Assembly (NCBI RefSeq): GCF_002159535.1 | Contig: NZ_NFIU01000018.1 | Location: forward strand, 1-37,772 | DNA: 37,772 bases | Source of the DNA: Olsenella sp. An290 | Lineage (GTDB): Bacteria > Actinomycetota > Coriobacteriia > Coriobacteriales > Atopobiaceae | Reading direction: 5' to 3' | Shown: piece by piece, positions 7,462 through 17,774 of the stretch | How positions within the stretch are numbered: the stretch's first letter is position 1 | Layout: the number at the start of each line of letters is the position of its first letter | The notes under the pieces: model-generated | What the model was told of the DNA's origin: nothing | What the model saw: only the letters and a program-made list of their open reading frames with translations | Databases searched by the model: none | Program-made: the position numbers and the translations under genes

Positions 7462-7776
7462 TCAGAATCCCGAGACGTCCTGGAGGAAGGCCACGACGCC
7501 CGCCCCCGTCCCGTGGGAGGCCGCGCCCGTCGCGAGCGCGACGATCCCGCCCCCTCGCGCGGCGTCCCAGATGAGCGCGAGCGCAAGGACCATCGCGACG
7601 AAGGCCGAGAGCACCATCAGGTACTCGACGGTGGACTGTCCCCCTGCGCCGAGGGCCCGAGCGCGCGAGCGACGTCGCCGGCGTCCATGCGCCAGACGCC
7701 GACCACGCTTCCCGAGCCGTCTGCCCGCTCGCTGACCACGCAGATCTCCACCCAACCGCTTCCCTGCAGCACGCAT
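7462..7776 (-). CDS. Second Flp-like prepilin, start uncertain
   Basis: The C-terminal 60 residues read as a clear prepilin: Gly, then QSTVEYLMVLSAFVAMVL, matching the Flp motif G/QxxxEY, and a short tail ending LQDVSGF. The problem is the start. No ATG, GTG or TTG lies near the processing site. The first start with a ribosome site (GGAAGGA) is the ATG at 7776, which gives a 45-residue, strongly Arg-rich leader overlapping the preceding gene out of frame by 160 bases. A CTG at 7695 is another possibility, as is translation by frameshift from the upstream gene. The prepilin part is secure; the true N-terminus is not. Confidence 0.65.
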   Translation of the reverse strand: MRAAGKRLGGDLRGQRAGRRLGKRGRRLAHGRRRRRSRARALGAGGQSTVEYLMVLSAFVAMVLALALIWDAARGGGIVALATGAASHGTGAGVVAFLQDVSGF

Positions 7777-8105
7777 CCCCACGTCCTTCCCGAAAGGTCG
7801 AGATACCCCGCCTGGGCGACGACGCAGTCCCCTGCCGACTCGTAGCCCTCGAGCACCCGGGCAGCCTCCCCGACGACCCCCAGCTCGCTCTCGTAGGAGA
7901 ACGCCTCGGCCGCGCCGACGAGCTCGCCAAGACGGCCTCCCCCGATCGCACCGTCCCCCTCCTGCCCCGCAGGCGGCTCCTCGTCCGGACCGCCCCCGTC
8001 AGGCTCCGGGCCCCAGGGACCCGCCGCCAGGGCGAGCAGGACGGCGACGGCAAGACCCGCGACGAGCCTCAGAGCGAGTTGATGCCGCTTGCTATCGCGT
8101 CCCAC
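7617..8105 (-). CDS. Small secreted or membrane-anchored protein of Tad operon
   Basis: A 162-residue protein of unrecognised family. It has a basic start, one hydrophobic segment (LALRLVAGLAVAVLLALAAG, about residues 9-28), a Pro/Gly/Glu-rich linker, and a domain that looks globular with three Cys (in DCVVAQ, WGCVLQ and EICVV) and alternating beta-like segments. The only plausible start is the GTG at 8105, inside the flp gene (37-base overlap), with AAGGTGG upstream. Its 3' third overlaps the prepilin frame 7462-7776 in another frame. Position suggests a pilus-specific extracytoplasmic factor; no function can be named. Confidence 0.65.
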   Translation of the reverse strand: MGRDSKRHQLALRLVAGLAVAVLLALAAGPWGPEPDGGGPDEEPPAGQEGDGAIGGGRLGELVGAAEAFSYESELGVVGEAARVLEGYESAGDCVVAQAGYLDLSGRTWGCVLQGSGWVEICVVSERADGSGSVVGVWRMDAGDVARALGPSAQGDSPPSST

Positions 8106-8266
8106 AGCTCCGCCACCTTGTCCCTGAACGCCAGGATCGCAACGATCGCGATCACCACGAGGACCCCCACGAGGATCGCGTACTCCGTCGTGCCCTGCCC
8201 CGAACGGTCGCGCGCCACGCGCGCGACGCCCGTCAGGGCCCTTCTCGCCAGGCTTTCCTCTGTCAT
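8069..8266 (-). CDS. flp: Flp pilin (major pilus subunit)
   Basis: This 65-residue prepilin has a basic leader of about 23 residues ending in Gly, then QGTTEYAILVGVLVVIAIVA, which fits the Flp motif G/XXXXEY exactly (Glu +5, Tyr +6). A short tail ending AIASGINSL follows. After cleavage by a TadV-type peptidase (not encoded in this window) it would polymerise into the pilus fibre. The ATG at 8266 has GGAG about 7 bases upstream. The gene follows tadC by 28 bases. Confidence 0.92.
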   Translation of the reverse strand: MTEESLARRALTGVARVARDRSGQGTTEYAILVGVLVVIAIVAILAFRDKVAELWDAIASGINSL

Positions 8267-8294
8267 CGAACTCTCCTCTCTCGTTGGGCCGGCC

Positions 8295-8930
8295 CTAGCC
8301 GGCCACCAGCACGGACCCCAGGAGCGGGCCCAGGATCGCCAGGAACATGGCGGGGACGATGAGGGTCCCCAGCGGCACGAGCATCTTCACGGGCACGCGC
8401 TCGATCTCCTCCTCCACCTGGGCGCGCTGCTCCTCCCGAATGGCATGCGCCTGGCGCTCGAGCGCCTCGGCAAGCGGCGTCCCAAACGCGAGCGACTCGG
8501 CCACGACCGAGGCAAACCGCCGTATCGCTGCGACGTCGAGCTCGTCGGCAAGCCGGGCGAGCGCCTCCTCACGGCATGCCGTCCCGATGCGCCAGCTGAG
8601 CATCGCCCTCGAGAACGCCCTCGCAAGCTCGCCCTCGGAGCGCTCGCAGTAGAGCTCGAGGGCGGAGTCAAAGGAGAGCCCCGCCGAAAGGCCAAGCGTG
8701 ACCACGTCGAGAAGAACGGGCAGCTCGGCAAGGCAGTCCCTCCGCGCGCCCGCCCGCGACTCGGCCGCTCGGAGCGACGCGACCGGGGGGAGGGCGCAGA
8801 CGGCGCCCCAAAGGCGCGCGGGCGCGCGGGCCCCGCCCGCGCGAGGGAGCGGAGCGCCGAGCGCGAGGAGGGACGACATCCCCGCAAGAGCCCCTGCGAG
8901 GAGGGCGATCGCAGCCGACCCGGCGCCCAT
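8295..8930 (-). CDS. tadC: TadC inner-membrane platform protein
   Basis: A 211-residue protein of the type II secretion F (GspF) domain family. The signature LPVLLDVVTLGLSAGLSFDSAL and the C-terminal helices around VKMLVPLGTLIVPAMFLAILG are typical of TadC. The ATG at 8930 overlaps the tadB TGA (ATGA), which fixes the start, although the open frame runs much further upstream. At 211 residues it has a short N-terminal part compared with many TadC proteins. With TadB it would form the membrane platform driven by the TadA ATPase. Confidence 0.9.
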   Translation of the reverse strand: MGAGSAAIALLAGALAGMSSLLALGAPLPRAGGARAPARLWGAVCALPPVASLRAAESRAGARRDCLAELPVLLDVVTLGLSAGLSFDSALELYCERSEGELARAFSRAMLSWRIGTACREEALARLADELDVAAIRRFASVVAESLAFGTPLAEALERQAHAIREEQRAQVEEEIERVPVKMLVPLGTLIVPAMFLAILGPLLGSVLVAG

Positions 8931-9865
8931 CACGCCACCCCGCCCATGAGGCGCCGGATGAGCGCGAGGGCCAGCCCGTCGAGCAGGGCGGCCACGAGGA
9001 CGCATCCCGCGCCGGAAACCGTGGCGAGCCCCCTCTGGAAGTCGGGGGAGATGAGCGCGAGCACTCCGACCATGATGGCCGGGAGCAGGCACACGATCCG
9101 CACCGAGAGCCTCACCTGTGCGGTCTTGACGCTCAGCATGCGCTCGAACTCCCCCTGGCGCTCGGCCAGGCGCGCCGAGCGTGTGAGCAGGTCGCGAAGC
9201 GGGCTTCCCGTGCGGTGCGCGATGACGAGCGCCGTGGCAAGAAGCGCGGCGCCGGGCACGTCGAGCTCGCGGGAAAGGAGCCCGACCGCCTCCTCGGTGG
9301 GAATGCCACACCTCAGCCGCAGCGACATCCGCGCAAAGACCGCGCCGGCAGGACCGCGCTCGTGCGCGCCCACGTACTCGACGGACTGCGCGAGCGTCTG
9401 CCCTGACCCCATGGCCACCGAGAGCGTGCGGAAGATGCCCGGCATCTCGGCAAGAACCTCCCTGCGCTCGCGACGCCGGCGCGCGGCCTCCCGGGCAGGG
9501 CAGGCCCCGGCCAGCGCGAGCGCCCAGACAACGCCTGCGCCGGGCGACCGCATGAGCGCCGCGACCGCGACCGACGACAGCGCAAGCGCCCAGAGAAGGA
9601 GGACGACGCATGTGCCGGCGTCAAGACCGAGCGCACGGGCGGCTGGGGCCACGGAGAGCCCCTCGGCCAGACGCCTTAGGGAGGTGTGGCCGAGAAGGCG
9701 CCCCACGGTGGGGGTCCTCGAGAGACGTACGGCCAGGCGGAGCGCACGGCGCACGGAGCACCCGAGGAGGCGGGCGGGAGGCGCGACCGGAACCCTCGCG
9801 CCCGAGAGCGCCAGGGCGGCGACGCCCGCGGCGAGGGCGACGCCTATGACGAGCAGGACCTCCAT
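8930..9865 (-). CDS. tadB: TadB inner-membrane platform protein
   Basis: A 311-residue GspF-domain protein. It has an N-terminal membrane helix (VLLVIGVALAAGVAALALSG), central helices around CVVLLLWALALSSVAV, the cytoplasmic domain with EMPGIFRTLSVAMGSGQTLAQ, and two C-terminal helices. The pattern GSGQTLAQSVEYVG is the usual T2SF turn. The ATG at 9865 overlaps the 3' end of tadA by 22 bases, and the stop overlaps the start of tadC. Confidence 0.9.
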   Translation of the reverse strand: MEVLLVIGVALAAGVAALALSGARVPVAPPARLLGCSVRRALRLAVRLSRTPTVGRLLGHTSLRRLAEGLSVAPAARALGLDAGTCVVLLLWALALSSVAVAALMRSPGAGVVWALALAGACPAREAARRRRERREVLAEMPGIFRTLSVAMGSGQTLAQSVEYVGAHERGPAGAVFARMSLRLRCGIPTEEAVGLLSRELDVPGAALLATALVIAHRTGSPLRDLLTRSARLAERQGEFERMLSVKTAQVRLSVRIVCLLPAIMVGVLALISPDFQRGLATVSGAGCVLVAALLDGLALALIRRLMGGVA

Positions 9866-11166
9866 CGCTCCACCTCCCCTCCGTCCAGCACGCCGTCCAT
9901 GACCGCCCTCGCGACAAAGGCCGGCTCGTGCACGAGGACCCAGGAGCGGCGCCCCTGGTCAAACGAGACGCACTCGTCCAGGACCACCTCGCCCGAGGCC
10001 CCGCGCGAGACCTCCGTGAGCGAGGTCACCACACGCAACCCGTCAGAAAGCCGTCTCATCACCACGATGAGGTCTATGGCCGTGGCGACCTGCTCCTCGA
10101 TCAGCGTGGTCGGGAGGTCCATCCCAAAGCGCGCCATGAGCACGAGCCGCATCACGGCCTCCTCGGAACTTCCGGCGTGCAGGGTCGTGAGCGAGCCGTC
10201 GTGGCCGGTGCTGAGCGCGTTGAGCATGTCGACGCACTCGCCGCCCCGCACCTCGCCCACCACGATGCGGTCAGGCCTCATGCGCAGGGCGTTCTTGACG
10301 AGGTCCCTGATGGTCACCTCGCCCGACCCCTCGATAGAGGCCGAGCGGGCCTCGAGCCTCACCACGTTTGGGTGGGCGTCAAAGCGCAGCTCGGCGGCGT
10401 CCTCGATGGTCACGATTCGCTCCCTCACGGGAATCTCGCAGGAGAGGGCGTTGAGGAGCGTGGTCTTGCCCGACCCCGTACCGCCCGCCACGGCAAGCGA
10501 CCTTCTTGCCCGCACGGCCCAGGACAGAAGCCGTGCGTACCAGCCCGGAAGGGACCCGAGCTCCTCGAGCGTCCGCAGCGTGCGGATGCGGTCGGAAAAC
10601 TTCCTGATGGTGATTGCCGGCCCGTCGATGGCGATGGGGGCCGCCACCGCGTTCACGCGGTCGCCGTTGGGCAGGCGCGCGCTCACGAGGGGGCTCGCGC
10701 GGTCAAGACGGCGCCCAAGGGGCGCGAGGATGCGGTCCATCACGATCATGATCTGCTCGGGAGAGTCAAAGACGGTGTCGGCGGGGTGGAGCTCGCCGGC
10801 GCGCTCGTAGAAGAGCGCGGAGCACCCGTTGATCATCACCTCGGTGATCTCGTCGTCCTCGAGCAGCGGCTGAATGGGACCGAGGCCGCAGACCTCGTCG
10901 AGGACCTGTCGCACGAGCAGGGAGCGCTCGTCGGGAAAGAGCCCCTCGAAGCCCTGCGTGTTGAGAATGGACTCGAGCGAGACGCCGAGCTCGGAGCGTG
11001 CCCGCTCCGCCGTCTCGGCGGAGAGCATCTCCGCAATGACCGAGAGCCCAAGGCGCTCGACGAGCGCCGCCTTGAGGCGCTCCCGGGCCTCCCTGAGACG
11101 AGCCCCGCCCTCGGGCGGACGGGAGGCGTCGGACCGAGCCTCGCGGACGAGCTCGAGCACGGACAT
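9844..11166 (-). CDS. tadA: TadA/CpaF secretion ATPase
   Basis: This 440-residue hexameric ATPase powers Flp pilus assembly. It contains an N-terminal domain with GLGPIQPLLEDDEITEVMIN, the Walker A motif GGTGSGKTT (228-236), the Asp box around IEDAAEL, the Walker B region RPDRIVVGEVRG and the His box TGHDGSLTTLHA. All catalytic motifs look intact. It begins with ATG at 11166, 2 bases after the cpaE stop. Confidence 0.95.
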   Translation of the reverse strand: MSVLELVREARSDASRPPEGGARLREARERLKAALVERLGLSVIAEMLSAETAERARSELGVSLESILNTQGFEGLFPDERSLLVRQVLDEVCGLGPIQPLLEDDEITEVMINGCSALFYERAGELHPADTVFDSPEQIMIVMDRILAPLGRRLDRASPLVSARLPNGDRVNAVAAPIAIDGPAITIRKFSDRIRTLRTLEELGSLPGWYARLLSWAVRARRSLAVAGGTGSGKTTLLNALSCEIPVRERIVTIEDAAELRFDAHPNVVRLEARSASIEGSGEVTIRDLVKNALRMRPDRIVVGEVRGGECVDMLNALSTGHDGSLTTLHAGSSEEAVMRLVLMARFGMDLPTTLIEEQVATAIDLIVVMRRLSDGLRVVTSLTEVSRGASGEVVLDECVSFDQGRRSWVLVHEPAFVARAVMDGVLDGGEVERWRSCSS

Positions 11167-11168
11167 GG

Positions 11169-12449
11169 CTACCTCGCCTCCCTCAGCAGTCCGAGAAGGC
11201 CCGTCCCGCGACGGCGCGCAGGGCCCTCCGCGGCCCGACGGGCCTCCTCGCAGTCCGGCAGGGAGCCGAGCTCGGCGAGCACCTGCGCAATCATGGTCGC
11301 CACGGAATCCGAGAGCGCCGAGGGCTCCTCGGCAAGCTCGACGGCCCTGCCCGCCCCGAGCAGCTCCTCCGCCTCCGCCCCTCCCTCGAAGATCCGGAAG
11401 ACCCGCGCCGCCTCAAGGCCCACCTCGGCCCTGCCGAGGGAGAGGTCGGCACGCTCGCGCGGGTTCGCCCGGTTCTCGACCCGGGCGATGCGGGTCCGAG
11501 CGACCCCAAGCCGCACGGCAAGCCCGCTCGTCCGGGCAAGGGAGGCGAGAGAGCCGGGACGACCGTCCGAGACGATGACGAGCCGGTCGGAGGCCTGGGC
11601 GGCCTGCGCGACGGCATCGGTGAAGGTCGGGGACGTGTCCACGATGACGAGGTCCGCCCCATGCGCGAGCTCGGAGATGACCCTCCCCGCGAGCGGAGCC
11701 ACGAGCTCGGCCTCCTCGGGCCGCTCGCAGGGCCCGAAAACGCTGAGCCCCGGGGCGGCGTCGGCCCCGATGCGGGCAAGCGCGCCGGCAACCTCCCCCT
11801 CGTCCGCCAGACGGGCGAGGTCGGAGCCCCCGGGAAGGGCAAAGCAGCTGTAGAGGTTGCCGCACGAGAGGTCAAGGTCGAGCGCGCGGACCCGCATGCC
11901 CCAGCGCGCGGCGTGCGCCGCCGCGAGCGCGGCGATGAGGGTCTTGCCCACCCCTCCCCTTCCCGAGCAAAGGGTCACCACCGCGCCCCGGCCGTCCGGG
12001 TCGGGAGCGCCGCCGGCAAGCGCGAGGGGCGCGGGCAAGGGGGCCTGCGGACCTGCGGGGGCAAGGCGCCCCTGGGCGGCAGGCCCCGCACCCGACGGTT
12101 CCGCCCCGCGCTCCGGAGCCCCCTCGTGCTCGGAGAGCTCGATCACGTAGTCGATCCCGGCCCGCGCGGCGCGAGACCGGAGCGAACCCGTGACGTCCCT
12201 CCTCACCAGCGCGACGGAGCGCGCGTTGCCGTCCTGCGCTATGGCGGCCGCGAGGTTCACGTCGGAGACCCCGCTTGCAAGGGGCCCCACCGCAGCCGCC
12301 ATGCCATTGGGGACCGCCTCGAGAAGGGCGCGGCGCAACGCGTCCGCGGTCCCGACAAACTCCACGCTGGCGGCCGGGTCGCACGACCTCAGCGCCCGGG
12401 CCAGGGCGACACGGTCCTTCTCGCCACAGAGGGCCATCCACTCGCTCAC
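11169..12449 (-). CDS. cpaE: CpaE/TadZ-type ParA-like ATPase
   Basis: A 426-residue protein with an atypical receiver-like N-terminus (about 1-105, ending YVIELSEH), a Pro/Ala-rich linker, and a MinD/ParA ATPase domain. The deviant Walker A is CSGRGGVGKT (161-170), the switch I-like Asp is in LDLDLSCGN, and Walker B is DLVIVDTSP. TadZ proteins place the pilus machinery at a cell pole or focus. Its ATG overlaps the end of the cpaB gene by 4 bases. The C-terminus is extended and basic (PARRRGTGLLGLLREAR). Confidence 0.88.
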   Translation of the reverse strand: MSEWMALCGEKDRVALARALRSCDPAASVEFVGTADALRRALLEAVPNGMAAAVGPLASGVSDVNLAAAIAQDGNARSVALVRRDVTGSLRSRAARAGIDYVIELSEHEGAPERGAEPSGAGPAAQGRLAPAGPQAPLPAPLALAGGAPDPDGRGAVVTLCSGRGGVGKTLIAALAAAHAARWGMRVRALDLDLSCGNLYSCFALPGGSDLARLADEGEVAGALARIGADAAPGLSVFGPCERPEEAELVAPLAGRVISELAHGADLVIVDTSPTFTDAVAQAAQASDRLVIVSDGRPGSLASLARTSGLAVRLGVARTRIARVENRANPRERADLSLGRAEVGLEAARVFRIFEGGAEAEELLGAGRAVELAEEPSALSDSVATMIAQVLAELGSLPDCEEARRAAEGPARRRGTGLLGLLREAR

Positions 12450-13153
12450 TGCCCCACCTCCCCCGCCTCGTCCGCGGGCACCTCGGAGGGGGCCTCCGGA
12501 TCGCTGGCGCCAAGGTCGGGGGCGTCGTCCGCGGGCAGCGCCAGGCGCAGGCTCCCCTCGGAGGACGCGGCGAGCACGCCGGCCACGCTCTCCGGGAGCG
12601 CGGCCAGAGAGACGCTCCCCCGACCTCCGAGCGCACGGCCGTCCGACGACGGCGCGCGCAGCACCACGAGCCCCGGCGCCAGGAGCGAGACGCCGTCATC
12701 CCCCACCTCGTAGGCCGCAAGCGTCATCCCCGGCGTAACCGACTCGGGAAGCCCCAGGTCGTCCGTCACGGGAAGTGAGAGGGCGACATGCCCGTCCGGA
12801 ACCTCGAGGGCATCGGAGCTGTCGCGGAAGTTGAGGGCCGTGAGCGGGGCTCCCGGGGCGGCCGGAACCGTCACCTCGGTCCCCATGACCTCGTCAAGCG
12901 ACGTCACCGCACCCTCGGGAGCAAGGTCGGAGAGCCAGTCGCGCTCGGTCGCGTTCCTCCCGCTCACCACCTCGCCCGCCTCGATGCCCTCGGGCGCCAC
13001 GACGAGGCTCACCACCTCGCCGCCATAGCGCTCGAGCGCCTCGGTCCTCACCCGGTCCGCCTCCTCGCGGACCTGACGTCCGTACAGCAGGCAGAGCGCC
13101 GCGGCGAGCAGCGCGCACGAGCCTGAGATGACGAACCTGAGGCGACGGGTCAT
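12446..13153 (-). CDS. cpaB: CpaB/RcpC-like SAF domain pilus protein
   Basis: This 235-residue protein has a single N-terminal membrane helix (about 6-24) and a SAF domain (about 49-112), including VAPEGIEAGEVVSG and the later GAPLTALNF. The C-terminal domain has LPVTDD and GMTLAAYEV, as in RcpC/CpaB. In didermal bacteria CpaB works with the secretin; here no secretin gene is present, as expected for a single-membrane cell. The ATG at 13153 has AAAGGGG upstream. It is the first gene of the pilus operon, after a 283-base gap. Confidence 0.8.
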   Translation of the reverse strand: MTRRLRFVISGSCALLAAALCLLYGRQVREEADRVRTEALERYGGEVVSLVVAPEGIEAGEVVSGRNATERDWLSDLAPEGAVTSLDEVMGTEVTVPAAPGAPLTALNFRDSSDALEVPDGHVALSLPVTDDLGLPESVTPGMTLAAYEVGDDGVSLLAPGLVVLRAPSSDGRALGGRGSVSLAALPESVAGVLAASSEGSLRLALPADDAPDLGASDPEAPSEVPADEAGEVGQ

Positions 13154-13386
13154 GGGCGGGCCCCTTTCTCCCGGGCGGGACGGTGGTTGGACGTGTAGGC
13201 GATTGTCCGACCGCCGGGCTCAGGGCCCGCGCTCAATCGAGGAAACCCCGACACGGGCCTTCCCGGGGGCTGCCCCGCCGCTTCCCGCCCGAGGCCCCCG
13301 CCCAGATGGACTCACTTGACATAAGTTTTTTGACCCGCCCAACGCGCGTGAGACCCTGGGCGCGCGAGGGCGCCCGTCACAGAGAC
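13154..13386 (-). other. Upstream region of the Tad operon
   Basis: No gene is seen. The stretch is GC-rich and can fold into several hairpins. It contains one AT-rich patch (13316-13334) with two TTGAC words 14 bases apart. No convincing -35/-10 pair could be placed on the minus strand, and no known riboswitch core was recognised; a c-di-GMP riboswitch was looked for. The pilus promoter presumably lies here. Confidence 0.4.
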
Positions 13387-13417
13387 GGGCCCGCCTCCCT
13401 GCCTGGGAAGCGGGCCC
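13387..13417 (-). terminator. Hairpin terminator after rsgA
   Basis: Arms GGGCCCGCCTCCC (13387-13399) and GGGAAGCGGGCCC (13405-13417) surround a 5-base loop, with one G-T wobble, 20 bases after the rsgA stop. There is no T-tract, so termination may be partial. Confidence 0.6.
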
Positions 13418-13436
13418 GCCGGGAATCTCCGGATGG

Positions 13437-14624
13437 CTAGATGACCACGTCAGGGTCGAGGGAGGCCGCGCTCGCGCGCATCTCGGCCGCAAGCGCAAGG
13501 TAGCAGGAAAGGCGCACCTGCCCAAAGGCCCCGGCCTCGTACGCGGCGCGGACCCCGCAGCCGGGCTCGTGCGTGTGCGTGCAGTCGCGGAAGCGACACG
13601 TCCCGGCTGCCTCCGCTATGTCGGGAAACGCCTGCGCCAGGCCGCGCTCGTGGCCCACGATGGGAAGGCTTCGCAGGCCCGGCTCGTCCACGATGACGCC
13701 CGCGCCCGGGAGCGACACCATCCGCCGCGCGACGGTGGTGTGACGACCCATGTCGTCCGTCTCGCGCACCGCGCCCGTCTCGAGCACCTCGCGCCCGAGC
13801 AGAGCGTTGAGCAGGGTGGACTTCCCCGCGCCGGACTCACCGAGCACGATGGCGACAACGCCCTCCGGCACGAGGGCGCGCACCGCCCCCACGCCCCAGG
13901 GGACCCCGAGCTCTCCCGCACGCGCCGTCACGCGCGCGACCTCTGCCCTATCGGTCGCCGAGGTGGTAAGGGCGAGCGGGCACCCCGCGCCCAGGACCTC
14001 GCGCACGGCCGCGACGTCGCGGCCCAGGACCTCGTCGGAGGCGCGGTCGGCCTTGGTGAGCACCACGGCCACCTCGGCCCCGCAGTCGCGGGCAATGACC
14101 GCCGAGCGCGCCACGCGGTCGAGCGATACGGGCCGCTCGCCGAGCTGCTGCACCACGAGCACCACGTCGACGTTGGCGGCAAGCGTCTGCCGCTCGCCGC
14201 GCGCCCTGCCCCGCCAGCGGGCGATGTCGCTCTCGCGCGGCAAGATCTCCTCGATGAGGCCCATGTCGTGGCCGTGAGGTCGCCGGGCGCACACCCAGTC
14301 GCCCACCGCCACGCGCGCGTCGGCGCGGCCGGCGAGCCCGCCTTTGGTGAGGCGCGCGGAGAACTCGGCGCGGAAGAGGGCGTCGGCGGAGAGCACCGCC
14401 GGGAACCCGCGGTCCAGACGGACGACGCAGCCCATGACGAGCTCGGCGCGGGAGGCCCCCGCCTCGACGGCGCGCTCGCAGGCGGACCCGAAGGCGCTGC
14501 GCTGACGCTCGCTCGAGGAGAGCTCGTCAAAGCGCGGGAGCTCGGTGAGCTGGGAGAGCGCCGGCAGCGCGGGCGCGCTGCCCGGGCACCCGACACGCCG
14601 TCTCCTGGGGGAACGCTTCGCCAC
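13437..14624 (-). CDS. rsgA: Ribosome small-subunit-dependent GTPase RsgA
   Basis: This 395-residue circularly permuted GTPase acts in late maturation of the 30S ribosomal subunit. Features in order: an OB-fold (GDWVCARR region), G4-like LTKADRAS, G1 GESGAGKSTLLN, G3-like DEPGL, and a C-terminal zinc-binding part with CRFRDCTHTHEPGCGV. The N-terminal extension of about 60 residues is basic and longer than in E. coli RsgA. The GTG start at 14624 has GAGGAG about 5 bases upstream. It stands alone between two terminator-like hairpins. Confidence 0.92.
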   Translation of the reverse strand: MAKRSPRRRRVGCPGSAPALPALSQLTELPRFDELSSSERQRSAFGSACERAVEAGASRAELVMGCVVRLDRGFPAVLSADALFRAEFSARLTKGGLAGRADARVAVGDWVCARRPHGHDMGLIEEILPRESDIARWRGRARGERQTLAANVDVVLVVQQLGERPVSLDRVARSAVIARDCGAEVAVVLTKADRASDEVLGRDVAAVREVLGAGCPLALTTSATDRAEVARVTARAGELGVPWGVGAVRALVPEGVVAIVLGESGAGKSTLLNALLGREVLETGAVRETDDMGRHTTVARRMVSLPGAGVIVDEPGLRSLPIVGHERGLAQAFPDIAEAAGTCRFRDCTHTHEPGCGVRAAYEAGAFGQVRLSCYLALAAEMRASAASLDPDVVI

Positions 14625-14708
14625 GCGGCTCCTCTCTCGTCTCCTGCACAGCCAGTATAGCGCTGCGTCGCGCGGGGGCCTGGCGGGCCGTCCCGCCGCC
14701 CTTGTCAG

Positions 14709-14739
14709 AAAAAAGGCCCCGACGGGACGCCGGGGCCTT
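14709..14739 (-). terminator. Rho-independent terminator of the calcium ATPase gene
   Basis: Read on the minus strand, AAGGCCCCGGCG, a short loop, and the complementary CGTCGGGGCCTT are followed at once by a run of T. It lies 24 bases past the ATPase stop. This is one of the clearest intrinsic terminators in the window. Confidence 0.9.
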
Positions 14740-14762
14740 GAGGGTCGCTGGGAGCGACGCGG

Positions 14763-17438
<2,676 letters not shown>

Positions 17439-17774
17439 CGTTTTTCTCCTCCTGGGTTGGGACGTTGTGCCCGACAGGTTGACGCCCGATCATAATTCCC
17501 CAGGAGGGGCAAGGGCTCGTCAAGGCTGCCATGCCGGGCAGCTGACAGAACGTCCTTATGATACCCGAAACCGCCCTTCCGTTCACGTACGTCACCGCGG
17601 CGAGGCCGCCGGGACCCCGCCACTTGCCGCCGGCCGGCCCTGCCCATATCTCATACCCGTGATTATGCAAGCCTTTTTCGGTGAACGTACTCCTTACACT
17701 CCTCTTGCGCGCGCTAAACTAGAGAGCCGGACAATGTCAACGTGCGCGCGAGCGCATTTCAGAAAGGAACCCGG
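17439..17774. promoter_or_regulatory. Divergent promoter region, calcium ATPase and lactate dehydrogenase
   Basis: A 336-base gene-free stretch between two divergent genes. On the plus strand CTTACA (17693-17698) and TAAACT (17715-17720), 16 bases apart, form a plausible promoter for the dehydrogenase. On the minus strand TATGAT (17489-17494) is a possible -10 for the ATPase, but no good -35 was found. No gene or RNA is recognised here. Confidence 0.4.

Noticed and set aside
13316-13345. TTGACA at 13316 as a plus-strand promoter
   Set aside because: No -10 follows at the proper distance, and both neighbouring genes are on the minus strand.
13154-13386. c-di-GMP riboswitch ahead of the pilus operon
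   Set aside because: The region folds well because of high GC, but the conserved riboswitch core sequences were not found on the minus strand.
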